A stretch of 64,000 nt of DNA from Wolfiporia cocos (GCA_029448655.1 JACCLO010000011.1:496001-560000), one strand, 5' to 3'. Counted from the stretch's first letter, positions 22,011-35,023 are shown. Numbers and translations are program-made. The notes: a model not told the origin generated them from the sequence alone.

Positions 22011-22089
22011 TTAGGTGTATGAGTTAGCCAACTAGGGCTTGTAGCAATGTGGACACATTGACTCCTAGTGGACCCACCTAGTGTTCCAG

Positions 22090-22545
22090 GTACATATGTG
22101 AAGATTTGCTGGGTTGGCTGGCTGGAGCTTACAGTGACCCATCAGCCCACCAGTGTTCCAGGTATGTAGGATTTTAGTTGGTGGGCTGACTGGGGCTCAC
22201 AGCAATGTGGGCACTGCAACCCCCATCAGCCCACCCAGTGTTTCAGGTATGCAGTATTTTGGTTGGTGGGCTGACTGGGGCTCATGGCAACATGGGCACC
22301 ATGACCCTCCATAGGCCCACACAGAGTTCCAGGTACATGAATTTTATTTTGTTGGCTGACCAGGGGTTGCAGCAACATGGGCACCATGACCCCCTATCAG
22401 CCCACCCAGCATTCCAGGTATGTCAACATTTGCTGGGTGGGCCAACCAGGGGCTGCAGCAACATGGGCAATGCAACCCCCCATCAGCCTACCCCCATGTC
22501 CCAGCTACAAGGATCTGGTGGGCTGACTGGACATGCAGGCATCAA
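22090..22545. repeat. Minisatellite, about 84-bp unit, five to six copies
   Basis: tgggctgactggggct...caacatgggca...cagcccacccag...ttccaggtat recurs every 80-88 bp (near 22112, 22187, 22266, 22353, 22437, 22525). Confidence 0.8.
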
Positions 22546-22729
22546 GGGATTTATTGGCTGTCATCAGCTCTGGTGTGCAATTGCCACTTCCCAGCATTGA
22601 GCAGCATCGGCTTTGCATGCTTTCTGTGTCTTATTCAAGCATGGAATGTAGTGAACGGTAGAGATAATTAATACTGTACCCACCCCGTATATACACCACT
22701 ACAAGCATTCAAATTTCGCATCTTTGGAC

Positions 22730-23720
22730 TAGTGTTGTGAGGTCCGGTCTCAAGGACCGCTAAAGACCAAGGACCGGACCAGGACCGGACTGACTAGGAC
22801 CGATTCAATGGTCCGGTCCAGTCCTGGTCCTGACACGGTCCTGGTCCCGGTCCTTCTGAGTGGTCAGATTTTGCAGGACCGGTCCTGGACCGGTCCCGAA
22901 TTTATCGTAGAATAGCACTTATAATGTGGTTACTCCAAGGTAGGGAACCATGACTGACCAATTTACAATAAAACCAAAGTATTTAAGACCCCCTAGAGTG
23001 GGTCTGCATCATGTATATACCACTGGTTATTAGGGTAAACACATCAGACAGAAGCTGACATGAATAGTAACAACCAAAAACCTTCTGATTTATGATACAA
23101 TGAAGCACTGCTATTGTCTTGGGCAATGCTTGGCACACACAGGTTGTCCTCATATTATCACTAGTTTTGCTGACTGACATGCAGTTGTGTATTCTCCCAT
23201 CCAGTAGTGTTAACACTCACATATTATGGTACACATGCATGGTGCATTCAATATCACCCAGTTATTGGCAGAGCACTGCTTAGCGGTAGTTATATGCTAC
23301 TCATTGTGGCACATACAAAAATGCAACACATGATCTCATCAGATACAACTTGAGGTGTGCAGTTATTGCAGTGTCATTTCTGTGTGTTGACTTCAGTATA
23401 CAATTTTACTTTCAGAAATCAAGAATCGGTGCACCATAGCCAGATTTTGGGCTGTACTTAGTATGTTCTGGTATATATCGAGTAGTAAGTACACTTTTGT
23501 TGCAGTTTCTGACATATAAAACTATAGTTAAGTCAATAACCACTTGATCGGTCCTGGACCGGTCCAGACCGGTCCTAGGACCGCTATAGGACCGCGGTCC
23601 TACTTGGGACCGGTCTTCAGTCCGGTCCCTCGTTGCCCATGGCGGTCCGGTCCTGGTCCCGGTCCTCGGTCCTGCCCAAAACATGCAAAAGACCGGACCG
23701 GACTGGACCTCACAACACTA
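22730..23720. mobile_element. hAT-type element K3 (991 bp) with GGTCCGGTCC arms
   Basis: Terminal inverted repeats TAGTGTTGTGAGGTCCGGTC / inverse; perfect 8-bp duplications ctttggac (22722-22729, 23721-23728). Arms of about 150 bp consist of degenerate GGACCGGTCC palindromes. The roughly 650-bp centre has no convincing ORF. Confidence 0.9.
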
Positions 23721-23870
23721 CTTTGGACTGTACCACACCCAAAGTGTTTGGTATCAGGGCGCAGAAAGTACAGGCGCCTACATAAACATTGCTTTAGGGT
23801 TAACGTGAAGTCTACCCAAGGATTTGGCCACTGTACAAAGGTAGCGGTGACTAGGGCGCCGGCACCACAA

Positions 23871-24139
23871 AACCTCAGGCCGGGCCCTCAAGGCCTCACT
23901 GACGGCTCACGGCTTGGCCCGGCCGGGGCCCACCATTACTAGGATAGTCAACACAATAGCTTCGAAAGTTTGAAATACACCATTGCTAACTGTTCCTTGA
24001 TGAAAAGGAATGCTGGGGCCTACAAGTTATAGTAGGATTAAGTGTCAACCACCGGTGCAGCGTTCAGTAGCGCACCTGCCATATGGGGTATCGTATAGGC
24101 GCCCAACGGTGCGCGGCAGGCTTTAACGTTAAGGATTTG
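23871..24139. mobile_element. Partial K2-like MITE (inverted fragment)
   Basis: Matches part of the element at 55811-56441 in reverse orientation, including the GGCCCGGCC-type arm and the block ccatatggggtatcgtataggcgcccaacggtgc. One end is missing. Confidence 0.65.
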
Positions 24140-24751
24140 ACCATGTTGCACCGGAGTCTGAGTTGCACTGAAGATCGACATCCACATCTCGGACTCGAAG
24201 CATCTGCCAAAGCAGCCTAAAGTATTCCCTCTACCCTTTCAAAACAGTTGAGCAAGGTCTCCATAGTGAGGCTCTTAAAGCATTCATCTACACTCTACAT
24301 AGCATTCAGTACTGATTGGGAAACTTGTAGGCCAACCGTGACGCATCGTATTACTGCCTTTATTTTGCTAACCTTGACCCTGCATGGCTACAACCGAGCG
24401 CATTTCTGAAAACGAGTGTCTTCGTCACAGGCTGGGCTATAAATCTCTATGAGGACGACGTTGCAGCGGCATTAGTCTAGACTTACTCACTTGTCGCATT
24501 TCTGAAGAGGTCTCGCCGCTGGTCACAGAGCAATGGTGCTTATGGCTCCATCGACAACGCCACCACTTCTAAAGTCGTCATCTTGATAATGTGTGTTGAA
24601 AGATACACTATTCCGAGCATTGACGGAGGTATCCATAGTCAATCTCAGACCCTGCGCGAGTGGATTGGACTGCTGTGTTAACAAAACCTCAGAACTCTCA
24701 TAATATTGCCAAGGCAAACCACTCTTCTAGCCTATCTATCGGTACAGCACA
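24140..24751. other. No gene recognised; downstream flank of P450 gene 1
   Basis: No domain-bearing frame. It should contain the 3' untranslated region of the P450 gene. Confidence 0.5.
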
Positions 24752-26424
24752 TCATATAACTTTCTCGAACACTATCAGACACTTCTGGTCTATGGGACGG
24801 GTTGTGATGAACTCGTCGAGCTGCTCCATAGACGCAGTCATATCCGGGGAAATATGCGTCCGACATGTCGAGTAGACTTCTTTCAGAAGCATCTTCATCT
24901 CAAGCATGGCAAGGCTTCCATCCGCACATCAACTCAGCATTACTAGTGATACAGGTGAACACTCACTGTTTCCCAATACATCCTCTGCCCCCTGTAGCAA
25001 ACGCGAAGAATAACTGGTTCCGCTCGAGCACATACTCTTTCTTCAGCCATCGTTCCGGCCGGAACTCCTCTGGGTCAGGGAAGACGTCGGCGTTCAGCCT
25101 ATGCAACGTATACGCCTGACAGCTGACGATGGTGTCCTCCGGGACGTATGCACCGGCAATCGTACGCCCGCCTTTGGGCACCCGTCGCGGGAGGCTCATC
25201 GGGACCGGAGAGAAGCAGCGCAGGCCCTCCTTCATCACCGCATCAAGATACGGGAGCTCGTCGATCGGCGTACCCTCTTTCTCCATAAGCTCGGCGCGTA
25301 GCGCCTCCTGGATACTGGCAGACGCGGGGAGTGAGAGGTGGTGAAGCAAGAAGCAGAGTCCATCGCCAGCCGTGTCGATCCCGGCAATGGCATGGTCGAG
25401 TAGCTCTGAAGCAATACTCTTCGTCTCGAGCTGCGCTGAGCTTGATAGGAACTTGGAAAGCACAGTGTGGTTCGAGATGTCGCTACGCCGTGTGGTGTTG
25501 AGAGTTCGAGCCGCGAGGAGCCTCAAGCGGTTCGCAGGACTGAAGACGCGAGAAATCAGGCGGGTCAGGTCAGGAAAGTAGTACTGGAAGTAAGATTCTG
25601 ACGGATGGTCATTACGCTATTGCGGTATTCGGAGGCGAGCACACTAACCTCGGAAGTTGTCAGTGAACAATAATTCCTTCACTGTCATCAAGTCAGCAGC
25701 TTCTGTTAGCGAGCGCATCCCTTGGGGGTCATACAGATGGTGGGTGATGCAGTCAATAGCATAACAATGTAACAATATCTGCGATCGCGCATCAGTAGGC
25801 CTCCTCTGCACATGTGATTCATGCCGCGAACATATATATCAGCGGCTACTCCCGCTTTCTCTGTGCACCGCGCTACGAAGCCTTCTGCTCGTTCCCGTAT
25901 ACCGTCCATCACTTCTGGTTGCATGATGAACGACTTGCTATACCTGTCAGAAAAACGCTTCTTCCGCTCCCCATGCTGATGTTGACTCATGAGCTAACAG
26001 CCTTTCATGTCAAGTAGAGGCACGCACAGGAGTCTTGTCTAATGTGGAGAACATGCATCTCCACACACAATCACTAACCCTTCGATGAATTGTGGCCAAA
26101 AAGTACTCACTCGTGTCCGTAGTTGTCAAACAGACGATAGAAGGAGGTCTTATCGTAGCCACTGCCGTCCGAGACATAGATTTCCTTGACCGCATCCCAG
26201 TTCGCGAACGAGACTTCGTCCGGAGCAATCCGTACCACGGGCCCATACTTGACGTGCAATTGGTGAATCCACCGCCGTCGCCGTCGAGTGAACTCGTAGT
26301 ACATCAGCACCAGGCGCGTCGCGCACGCGAGTGGAGGCCCAGGGATCTTGCTCAACGGCGATAACAGCAGACGGCCATAGACGACCCACAAGATGCCCAG
26401 TCCGAATAAATAGATCGTGAGCAT
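24752..26424 (-). CDS. Cytochrome P450 monooxygenase 1, six exons
   Basis: Haem-thiolate monooxygenase of about 470 residues. Exons: 26424-26111, 26058-26028, 25975-25832, about 25778-25649, 25597-24967, 24914-24752; introns are 51-54 bp with GT...AG ends, and phases join. ATG at 26424 starts an N-terminal membrane anchor (MLTIYLFGLGILWVVYGRLL) followed by the Pro-rich hinge KIPGPPL. Other landmarks: RKKRFSDRYSKSFI (C-helix region), I-helix AGIDTAGD, K-helix EGLR, PEEFRPERW, and the haem loop FATGGRGCIGKH with the Cys ligand. The protein would sit in the ER membrane and take electrons from P450 reductase. Substrate unknown. No stop or frameshift is seen. A paralogue starts at 63851. Confidence 0.9.
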
Positions 26425-27406
26425 TGGCGCAACTGTTGCAGTTACAGACAATTGTTAGTGAGTAGCGGGCTCGGGTTAGTGAGGCTGTCCTTGGGCCATA
26501 AATATGCTGATTGAGGACAGACTGCGGCTGACTATTGTGGAAGTTGGCTGATGGGTCCGTAATTCAATCCGGTGAGCGTTCCAGAGATCGGAACGCCGGT
26601 GGTAGGGCCCGCATTACCCCCTGCCAATGGCTCCCTCAGAAACTGTAATATCATCAAATGCCGACCATACTACATATCTGACTCAGAGAAACATATGAGT
26701 AAGGCTCTTAGCTTTTTCATTAAATGTCCAGAGACACATTCGATGGTTTACATCGAGAAGGTGGTGCAGACGCTAGGATGCTACCAGTGTGGCGCCTGTC
26801 ATGATGTGGCCTTTCTTGTCGTTGACCATCTTGCCTGGTTATCTTGCCCATTGGAAGTAATGTCTCGGTCACTCTAATAAAAAGTGGTGTCATGGGAATT
26901 CCATCAGGGCGTAGTTTTCATACTGTCGACGCACCTCGGAGCTATCGTAATCTTGCGTCCTTGTGTACCCGTCCATGTGTGTGGCGTGAACATTTAGGTG
27001 AGAAAGAATGACGTAAGCAGCGATATTCCAGCACGTCCGCCCATGTAAGCAGTAACAAATGCCATCGCAAATCGAGGAAATACGTCCGCGATTAGCGCTG
27101 TTTGCCCACACTGGCTCAGTACTTCCATTTCCAGTGGTTCTATCCGAGATCAGCGAAAGAACCTGTCAGAACTCGTTGCTCGCACGTAGGAATCTCCGAT
27201 ATACAGTTGGGGACAAGCAAACACGGTAATCAATCTTGATACTGAGGGAGCGAGAGTTTTTGGCATCACTGACACCGGGAATGTATCCAGAATACCTGAA
27301 AACCTCAAAAAAAAACCACTTCCGAAATCTTTCCCACGAGTATTTAGCCGCGCCCAAATTTTAGGGCGATTTCGCAGGGCGCTTACAAGGCGCTCACAGG
27401 GCGCTT
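26425..27406. other. No gene recognised; upstream region of P450 gene 1
   Basis: The P450 promoter should lie here. Near 27362-27412 a short tandem agggcgcttacaaggcgctc occurs. Open frames are short and featureless. Confidence 0.5.
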
Positions 27407-27650
27407 GCAACATCAGCAAAACGCAAGATGACTTACCAGTGCTGGAGGTGATTTATCTGTGCTGGAGGTACTTGCCAATCAGGGAAGGATCTGATCTCTG
27501 TAGATAAGCACTGATAAGATCGACAGCAGAGTGGCATTCAATCACCACTCTGAAGGTATCTTATCAGCGTCAGTCAAACTCAACGTGTGACTGGGAAATT
27601 AATCACCAGACTGGTAAACTAATCATCAGACTGGTATAGAATTGTCGTGA
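27407..27650 (+). repeat. hAT tail repeat, copy 2
   Basis: Inverted copy of 2463-2720, including the catcagcaaaacg coding edge and the agagtggc/gccactct hairpin. A detached fragment of a hAT element. Confidence 0.6.
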
Positions 27651-27774
27651 GGTGCCTCAAGGCTGATGTAATAGTAGAGTCTCAGTGCCACAGATGCATC
27701 TTTAGAGACACCGCAGATGCATCTGGGGCACTCTAAGTCATCGAAATTAGGCGCCCATCAGTACCAAAATAAAG

Positions 27775-27852
27775 CATCACAAGCCGGGAATTGAACCAGT
27801 AACCACGAGACCTCGGCGAAACAGCAGCTGAAACCACTCAGCTAAGGTGGTT
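27775..27852 (-). ncRNA. tRNA-like block, left arm of element G
   Basis: Minus strand TTAGCTGAGTGGTTTCAGC (A box) and TGGTTCAATTCCCGGCT (B box and T-arm), spaced as in tRNAs with a long variable arm. Good match to Pol III internal promoters. Confidence 0.6.
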
Positions 27853-28145
27853 AGTGAAAGGAAGGTCTTGTGCAAATATATATTCAGTAGTTGATATAAT
27901 AACGGTTGTAAAAAATTTAACATTCTGCTCATATGTCAGTAAGCTCAAGTGTTCCTTGAACTCAGAATGCATCTCTTTATTAATGTATCCCACAACCCAT
28001 ATGTATCTGCAATGAGGTAAGGATGCTGTCATAAATCACCTACAGGGCAATATGGGAACATTGCGGTGTGACTTGACAATGAACAGCTACGGCGATGAAA
28101 GGACATTAAATGGAGCATATTGACAAGTATGTGACCGGATACCAA

Positions 28146-28216
28146 GACCATTTGGCGAAGTGGTACAGGTTGTGACTTCACTAATCCCAGGTCAAGTGTT
28201 CGAACCCTGCACAGGT
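28146..28216 (+). ncRNA. tRNA-like block, right arm of element G
   Basis: TTTGGCGAAGTGGTACAGG (A box) and GTGTTCGAACCCTGC (B box), 71 nt overall. Faces the right terminus. Confidence 0.6.
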
Positions 28217-28356
28217 ATTTCTTGCGCAGATGCATCTTATTTTATTCAGATGCATCTATGCAGCGTGCTTGGGCGTTAAGATTGCTTAGAGAGCCTCAGA
28301 TGCATCTGCGGTGTCTCTAAAGGTGCATCTCCGGCACTGAAGTCCCTCTGTAATAT

Positions 28357-29935
28357 AGTGCCAATAACATGGCTCCTGTTCTTTACATTGCTCATCAGCC
28401 ACAATCCCGTTATGGTAATATTGTTACTTAGATTGGCAGAATTACTATGTCTAATGTCATTTGTGTCAGTGGCTTTGTTTAGGTTTTTTCACTCATTCTG
28501 TCACCTCTTCAACTTTATTCCCAAGTCACACATAAACACGCTCATGGCAAATTGGTACATGCATACATCTTCCACTTTTTCTTGTTCGAGCCCCCCGTAT
28601 CCGTCCATTTCCACACCACCCTTGTTGGCTGGCTCCACGGTCTGTCCGGAGGCTTGTGATCGCACTTGCTATCCCACGCGGCCCACGGCGTTCATTGTCA
28701 TCGGTCATACTTGCTATCCTGCGCATCCCCTCGCAGTGCGTGTGTGGCGTGTTCCCGCTCCGGCCCTGTTCCCTGGTGCCTCATCGCCCAGTCCCTGGCG
28801 CCCTGCTGTGCACCCCAGTTGATACTGGCTGAGTACCCTGTCAGGCACTCCCTCTGGCACTCTCTGGCAATTAGTGGTGGGGCCGGCCGATCCCTCATGC
28901 AGCCGGGAGAGGCCGGCCCCAACATCCGGGTGAGCAAGCAGGTTTTACCACGTGGCTACACCCTGCACCCCTTCCTCCTCTTCACATCGCTTACCATCCC
29001 ACTGTTAGCAATGCAGTCATTGTCATTTCTTTCCTTTGTGAAGCCGCCCTCTCTTCCTCATGCTCGATGCGCCTCCACCTGCACTTCCCCCACGCCACTT
29101 GTGCATCAACCTTGCCGCGCACTAGGTCAACACGGCCCCCGCACCCACTCGAGACGCAGCAGACGCTTCCCACATTCCTGCCCCTGCCACACCTGTCCTA
29201 CTGCCGGTGCCAGCGGGTGATGCAGCACACGCCACAGCTGGGGCCGCTCCCCTGCTCACTGAGCAGGTTCCAGCGCCTGTTCCCCCCCCCCCCTGCTGTG
29301 CATCCTGCAGCGCTCCCCCCTCTTGTGGGCGAGCCCCCGGCCCACGCCTTGGGCACCCTGGCCCTGCCCATCAAAAATCTGTTCATGTCGCCAGAGGAGC
29401 TAGCAGCAGTGCATGCGGTGGCCCTATCAAGTGCCCATGATGGCAAGGTCACACCGATTCCCCCCCATTCGAAAAGGCTACAAAGGCAGCCCCCTCGAGC
29501 TTGGTGAGTTTCCCATTCATTATCTTGCCATGGGCCCACCAGCTGCTCACCAAGGGCCGCATACAGCACTGATTCCCTGTGGGTGGTGGCGACAGCGATG
29601 ATGGTGACGGCAATGGATGGGCAGTCTGGGGGAAGTGGGGCCACATGGACTGGGGCATTGTGCTCGTGCAGATGAGCACAGCTGGGCTCGGGAACAAGGT
29701 CAGCGGTGTGAGTGTGGATGGGGTGTGGCGCAGACGGGGTGGCATCATTGAGCTCAATCGCGTGGACTGGCGAATGAGATCGGTGAGGGGCGCATGTAGG
29801 TGTAGCATGTGGTGTTGCGAGATTCTACTGTGTATTGTGTTCATGTGCACCAATTAAATCCCAATTTGATGCAGAGTGCCCTGTAGCTATCATCAGTCTG
29901 GGCAATTTGCCCCAATATAATACCTGAGTCAATAT
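28357..29935. other. GC-rich stretch without recognisable gene
   Basis: Several open frames on both strands (for example 28666-29220 plus, 29198-29644 minus), Pro/Ser/Ala-rich and without domains. Part of it (28862-29040) is a dispersed repeat. Confidence 0.4.
28862..29040 (+). repeat. Dispersed repeat I, copy 1
   Basis: ggtggggccggccgatccct...gagaggccgg...gagcaagca recurs at 32926-33100 in the same orientation. Confidence 0.6.
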
Positions 29936-29939
29936 ATTC

Positions 29940-30115
29940 TGGCCCATGGTAGACCATCAGGCCTGGCATCTGGTGGCTGATTGGAAACCATTCACCGGGG
30001 GCCCTTGTAAGTTTGCAACAATTCACCAGATGCTTTTGTGAGTTTCCCAGTGTTCACCAGATGCCACCCGTGACTTTGCAACAGTTTACCGGATGCCTCG
30101 GTATTCTCCCAGAGG
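29940..30115. repeat. Short tandem repeat (about 35-40 bp unit)
   Basis: Units of the form ttcaccagatgcc...gtgagtttgcaacag, about four diverged copies. Confidence 0.5.
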
Positions 30116-30273
30116 TCAAAATACAAAACATATTTTATCGGCCTAAATCGGTCTGATAATGTATACCAGTCTGACGTCACTTTATCTACACTTATCTACT
30201 ATCTCACCTTTTGCCGATGAATGCGATAGCATTCTGAGATGCCAAGATACGGCAACAGAGCTACTAGAATTAC

Positions 30274-30890
30274 ATCGACTGGACCTGTATGGCAGCGAAT
30301 AATTTTAATACCGCTTCTATTGCCATCATTGTACTCTGCGAAATCTGTTGTCTATGCTTCTTCACCGCCCAATCAGCTGCTTTGCCTATCAGTCCACAAT
30401 GATGTGCATCCATGAAGTGCCATGACTTGTTGATGAAGTGGAAAATTGTGTCCACTGGGTATGAATCAAGCTTTTCCTGTGCAACTGCCTTGGCTTCATT
30501 GAAATTCTTCTTCACAGCTTCATGGTATCTGTATTTAAACCACCCCCTGTACTGTATCCATAAAGACTTAGCACAATAGAATATGGACTAAGTGGCCTTT
30601 TAATCATCTCAATTTGGTTCAGTTCACAATGAAATCTTAGAAGGAAAGGGCACTCATATCCAGCATCTTTCATTACAGTTTCCAACATTGATGGCTGATT
30701 CACAAAGTCATCCTGCTGACTAAGGAATCGTGCCATACAGCAGTTCTCACTCTCAAATGGGCAAACCGGTGCGCATTTTTCCTTAAATTGACTGACGTCA
30801 AAACCATGCTCCTCGAGAATCCCACTCATCGTTGGAATCAGTATCTTCGGAAGCTTCTCCATACTTGTAAGAGGTATCAGGAGGCTCTCT
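30274..30890 (-). pseudogene. DDE transposase remnant (Tc1/mariner-like fungal family)
   Basis: Two minus-strand pieces: QQDDFVNQPSMLETVMKDAG, then LLRFHCELNQIEM (compare the family's 'PKFHCELN.IE..W' around the last catalytic Glu), and after a break KKNFNEAKAVAQEKLDS and NKSWHFMDAHHCGLIGKAAD WAVKKHRQQ. The last resembles 'R.A.RFMDAY..GL.G..A.WA.KKY..HR', the C-terminus of this family. Stops and frame changes show decay. Upstream it runs into repeat N1. Confidence 0.6.
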
Positions 30891-30894
30891 ATTC

Positions 30895-31049
30895 TGATTC
30901 TATCATGTGCTGGTGTGGACCCAATACAAACTTCCAGCCATAATGCAATAAATATTGTGCCAAAAGGGCAGAATGCCAACTCTGTTGGCATCTGTGGGTC
31001 TCAGTACTTAAGCTATTACGGCATATGGTCGTGACGTGCTCGTGACAGA
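30895..31049 (+). repeat. Dispersed repeat N, copy 1
   Basis: ttgtgccaaaagggcagaatgccaactctgttggcatctgtgggtctcagtacttaagc and the GCTCGTGACA end recur at 57962-58100 and 58343-58481. Confidence 0.65.
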
Positions 31050-31394
31050 TTCTTGAGCCCGGAAATGTTTTCTTTGTGGTTCCGAGGCCGCATCGCTGAC
31101 CAGGTGGGATGCTTAGGGCGAAACTTGGAGATTTCATGTAATGTGAAGCACTCGATGGATTTTGTGAATAATGACACTATCGCATTCAGAATGATGAAAT
31201 GATCATTTTGCGCTTTTTTGTGATTTTATCGATGTTTGGGGGCGTCACGCCAATTCTGGGGGGGTTAAATACTCAAATTGACTTTGAGCTAAATCGTCTT
31301 GTACAAATATCTTGCTAACCATGTAATAGATACATTCTCATGATAAACATTGTGATCTAATGTATACAACAGCAGGAATAACTTGTCGAAAAAA

Positions 31395-31612
31395 TTAGCC
31401 GTGTTTGCCTGTTCCCAATTGCATCATAGGGCAAGCACTGTCCTGTCTTGAGTCCGTCTTTTCTCCTATCTCTACCCCATACCTTCACCAACTTCCAAAA
31501 TATTCGTGGCTCTGGTGAGGTGATAAAAGAGGAGTTCGGTCGCTTTGTCACAGATTACAGCAAATGAAAAGCCCTGAGCCAGGTTGAGTGAGCATATGCA
31601 CATACCTCCTCT
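31395..31612. repeat. Dispersed repeat J, copy 1
   Basis: Homologous to 37415-37612 (caattgcatcat...actgtcctgtct...agtgagtatatgca). Possibly the remnant of a shared coding exon; no domain recognised. Confidence 0.5.
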
Positions 31613-32925
31613 AGATATTTTTCTTTATTCGTACTATTTAGCCTCTTTACCCCGATCATATTGTGACAATACCATATGAGCTTATGGAGTCAGGTCAATG
31701 TCAACTGACCACATCTGAGAGAAGCGTTCTAACCCATTGATAGAGAATATCCTGCATCCCTTTCTATGCACGGTTGGGGTCGAAGAACACCGTCTCGTCA
31801 TGGAGTGTCGTGAACTGAATGATCTATCAATCGACGATATGCTTACAAAGCTTTCATATAGCTCCAATAAAGAAGGGTCGCGAGAGGATATCTACGATGT
31901 TGGCGGTGACCGTAGACAACAAGGTAAGATATGAATTCCAGTCAGGAGATCTCTAGTTAACTTCTTGACACCTACATGGGCTCCATATTCTGATCATGGT
32001 CAGCTCCCGCACTGATCTGACAATGACAAGTCAACACAGTGAATGCAATCATGTTCTTATTCCCTATGTCGGGTTTCGATCAGGTCATTTCTGAGGGCAG
32101 GGCTGTGAATTGACTTTTGGTTGCACCCGCCCCAGTCGTCATCAATATGCTCATGTTACCTCTTTCAGACTGACTCAACAAAGCTGTGGGAACTGATCGT
32201 TGTACCAGCAAACTTCTCAAGAGCATCACGCTCATTTTACTTCTGAGTAAGTGCAATATTTTAAAAGCAAAGTAGAGTCCGATACGTTTCACATTTGATA
32301 CTATCAAGAACATCTCAACAGCAGCATTGCTCAGGTGTGAGATTCTGCGAACATACCGAACAATATAAATCTCAGCCCAACAATCACAAAGATGTCATGT
32401 CCTGTATGTAATGTCGGAACTTGTCTTGTGATCATACCAATGACTTCCTGCTTCTCAGATGTCAGGGAGATATTCTTTGCAATCCATTGGGAACAACTGG
32501 TGCCACCAACCTCAACCTCCCATGGATCTGCCACTCGATGCACGTACTCCCAGTTATCGGATTTTGACAGTACCACCAACCGCACAAGACATCGCAGATT
32601 TCTCACTGACATCAGCGATGCCACATGTGCTGTTTTGCAAGGAACCTGGTAGCCTCTGTTGAGTCTATGTTGGCACGTGCAAATGGCGCTGCAGGTGGAT
32701 TTGAGTATATTCTGATATGACACAAAACCTGCATCAAAAGGTGCAGGTGATGTTTTAGTAGCTTCCGATAGATTGCAGCAGCTTAGAAAATAGATTTCGA
32801 TATGTATTGATATGTTCTGATTGATTTATGAGCAAAGGTCACTAGCCATGAGTATATTCGAGTATTTTCCGGTAGCTCTCAGTATGCTGAAAGATGTCTT
32901 GAGATATGTATTCTACATATCCAAC
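31613..32925. other. No gene recognised
   Basis: A minus frame at 32331-32723 (RVADPWEVEVGGTSCSQWIA) and a plus frame at 31737-31934 look somewhat protein-like but match nothing I know. 32740-32925 is AT-rich and resembles 40230-40620 (gatagatt... tctgatatg). Confidence 0.35.
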
Positions 32926-33100
32926 TAGCTAACAGTGGTGGGGCCGGCCGATCCCTTGCACAGTCAGGAGAGGCCGGTCCCAACGCGAATGTCTGGGCGA
33001 GCAAGCAAAATTGCCCTGTGTGTCAACGCCCTGCGCCCTTCTCTCATCTTACCTGCCCGTTATTATTGCCATTAGCGATGCTGCCATTATCATTCTCCCT
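32926..33100 (+). repeat. Dispersed repeat I, copy 2
   Basis: Direct copy of 28862-29040. Confidence 0.6.
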
Positions 33101-33599
33101 CCATCCACTCTTTTTTTCCTTTTCTCATTGTGATTTCCTTCTTTTGAGTGCTGTAGCACCCCTGCCTGTATCTACTAAGATAATGTGCATACAAACTCAT
33201 CAAAGGATGACTAAGCAACGTGACGGAATCACTGTAAAATTAATGCGAATTCTGTGCAGTACAGTCTCCGAAATCACAACCCACAGATTTGTAGAAAATT
33301 GCATTCCGCACAATCGCTTGCGGGCGGATTTTTGATCCTTGCCTTTGCTGAATTGCCTTAGCATTTACACGGGAGGGACTACAGTCAACGCCAAAACAAG
33401 CTATTTGAAATTGTCTTATCAATATCACTCTCAGCACCGCCCGAGCCATCTGGCACTCACTCATGCCCAGGCGACGTCTATTCAACCTAAAAAATCTAGG
33501 GGCACACTCAAGCTTGGAACGAGCATGTCCGGAAGATAATGATTGGGGTAAGGAGAATGTGAGTTGGACCATTAATACCGACCAATGACATTGACAGTA

Positions 33600-33883
33600 G
33601 TCCTAGGTTGCTCCGGCAGCTAAACAGGGACATCGGCTGCCTCAGGATATGTTGGCAAGCTACAATCCACCCGTTTAATTGTCAAAGGCAGCAGATGTAC
33701 TGTAATTTAGTTGTGCTATATAGATACTATAATCGCTCGCTGCGCTTCATGGATGCTTACCGTCGAGGACTAGATGGACGACAGGCGGCATGGGCCAACA
33801 AAAAGTATCATGGACATCGTGTTTTGCCGGATAACATCTTGGCGAAATTCGACCACGCACACCCTCCATCGTGGCTTTTTTGA
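33600..33883 (+). pseudogene. DDE transposase remnant, C-terminal fragment
   Basis: Plus strand reads YYNRSLRFMDAYRRGLDGRQ followed by AAWANKKYHGHRVLP, the characteristic C-terminal block of the same transposase family as 30274-30890. No catalytic part is present upstream. Confidence 0.6.
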
Positions 33884-33954
33884 TTGTAGGCATCAATAAG
33901 CTTTATTGAAGTATACATGCTGCTAACTGAATAGACAGTGTCGTTGACACAAGC

Positions 33955-35018
33955 GCTACCCTAGACACACACCCGGGGGAAGGGGGCTCGCTCAAAGGCG
34001 CCTTCCTGGTCCGGGGCATCTAAGGCTGCAAAGGCCAAGACAAGTCTGAGGTTCGCTCAAGACTGTCTGGCATTTATATAGTCCTACACTATTTGTACAT
34101 GTTATGGTGCGCGGCCCGTAGGGCATCGGCGCTGAGGTAATCTACATGCTACATGGTGGCCAGTAAGGGCATCGGAGCGCAAGCGCTGGTACGGCTAGGG
34201 GAGCACTGGATGTCTATGGCAACGTAGCGGGATAGGCCCGATCGGTGGTTCTCGTTGATCGAGGGTTCGCCAGTAATGCTGGGGTTCTATGTCCGTGATC
34301 AGGGCGTCTGCTGTCCGAGGTTCCCAAGGACTGGTACTAAGGGGAAGGCACGTGGTGGCCCAGGTTCCCACGTGCTGGTACTAAAGGATGACGTCTGCCG
34401 GGACTGTGGACTGGCCAGTATGGGCCGTGCATGACATAGAGTGATCGAGCGTGATCGGCTGCGATCGGTACGTAGAGTCCTGTGACTGCTAGGGTTCTCA
34501 GTCGTACAGGTGCTGCCCGAGGTTGGTGTTCCTCATTAGACTAGGGTGGCTGGAGTTTAAGGCCTTCCGTAGGCCTTAGTCCGTATAGTACATAGTCCGT
34601 GCCAATAATGGTGTGAGTCCTTGGTCGGTAATGACCGGGTAGCCAGTAATGGCAGTGGTTCATGGAGACGGGAGGCGTAGGGTTTGGTTGGTTGGGTGGA
34701 CATGGTCCTAGCCGTGAGTCTGGATGGTCACAACCTGATGAGGTGTGGTCCAGGTAGCAAGGGGTTGGCTTGGTTAGGTGCTACTGGGCTCATCGTAGTT
34801 GGTTGTGGTCACGTGACTGCTAGTGGCTTTCTGTTGGACTGGACGTGAGGTCTGGGACTAGGGTTCTTAGGTGGGGCTGGTGATGTTGTTAGCTAGGGCC
34901 CGTGGTGGTCCATCTCTAGGGCGTGGATCTAGCTGGGACATCTAGTTTCCAGCCTCGGGGGTGCTCTCAATGATCGGAAAAGGTACTGTGCCTATGAGCT
35001 TGAAATTGGCGTGTGACA
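33955..35018 (-). repeat. Solo LTR, family B (1064 bp)
   Basis: TGACACAAGC...GCGTGTGACA; perfect duplications gtcgt (33950-33954, 35019-35023). On the minus strand a TATA box (tatataaatg) precedes the start motif AGACTTGTCTTGG. Confidence 0.9.
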
Positions 35019-35023
35019 GTCGT

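Larger units (their letters stand above)
27675..28348. mobile_element. tRNA-armed foldback element G (674 bp)
   Basis: Ends TAGAGTCTCAGTGCC and inverse of GAGGGACTTCAGTGCC; 8-bp duplication with one mismatch (tgtaatag 27667-27674, tgtaatat 28349-28356). About 55-bp inverted repeats contain tandem agatgcatct motifs. Each arm has a different tRNA-like block, both reading outwards. Sequence is unrelated to F1 apart from the extreme ends and the layout. Confidence 0.8.
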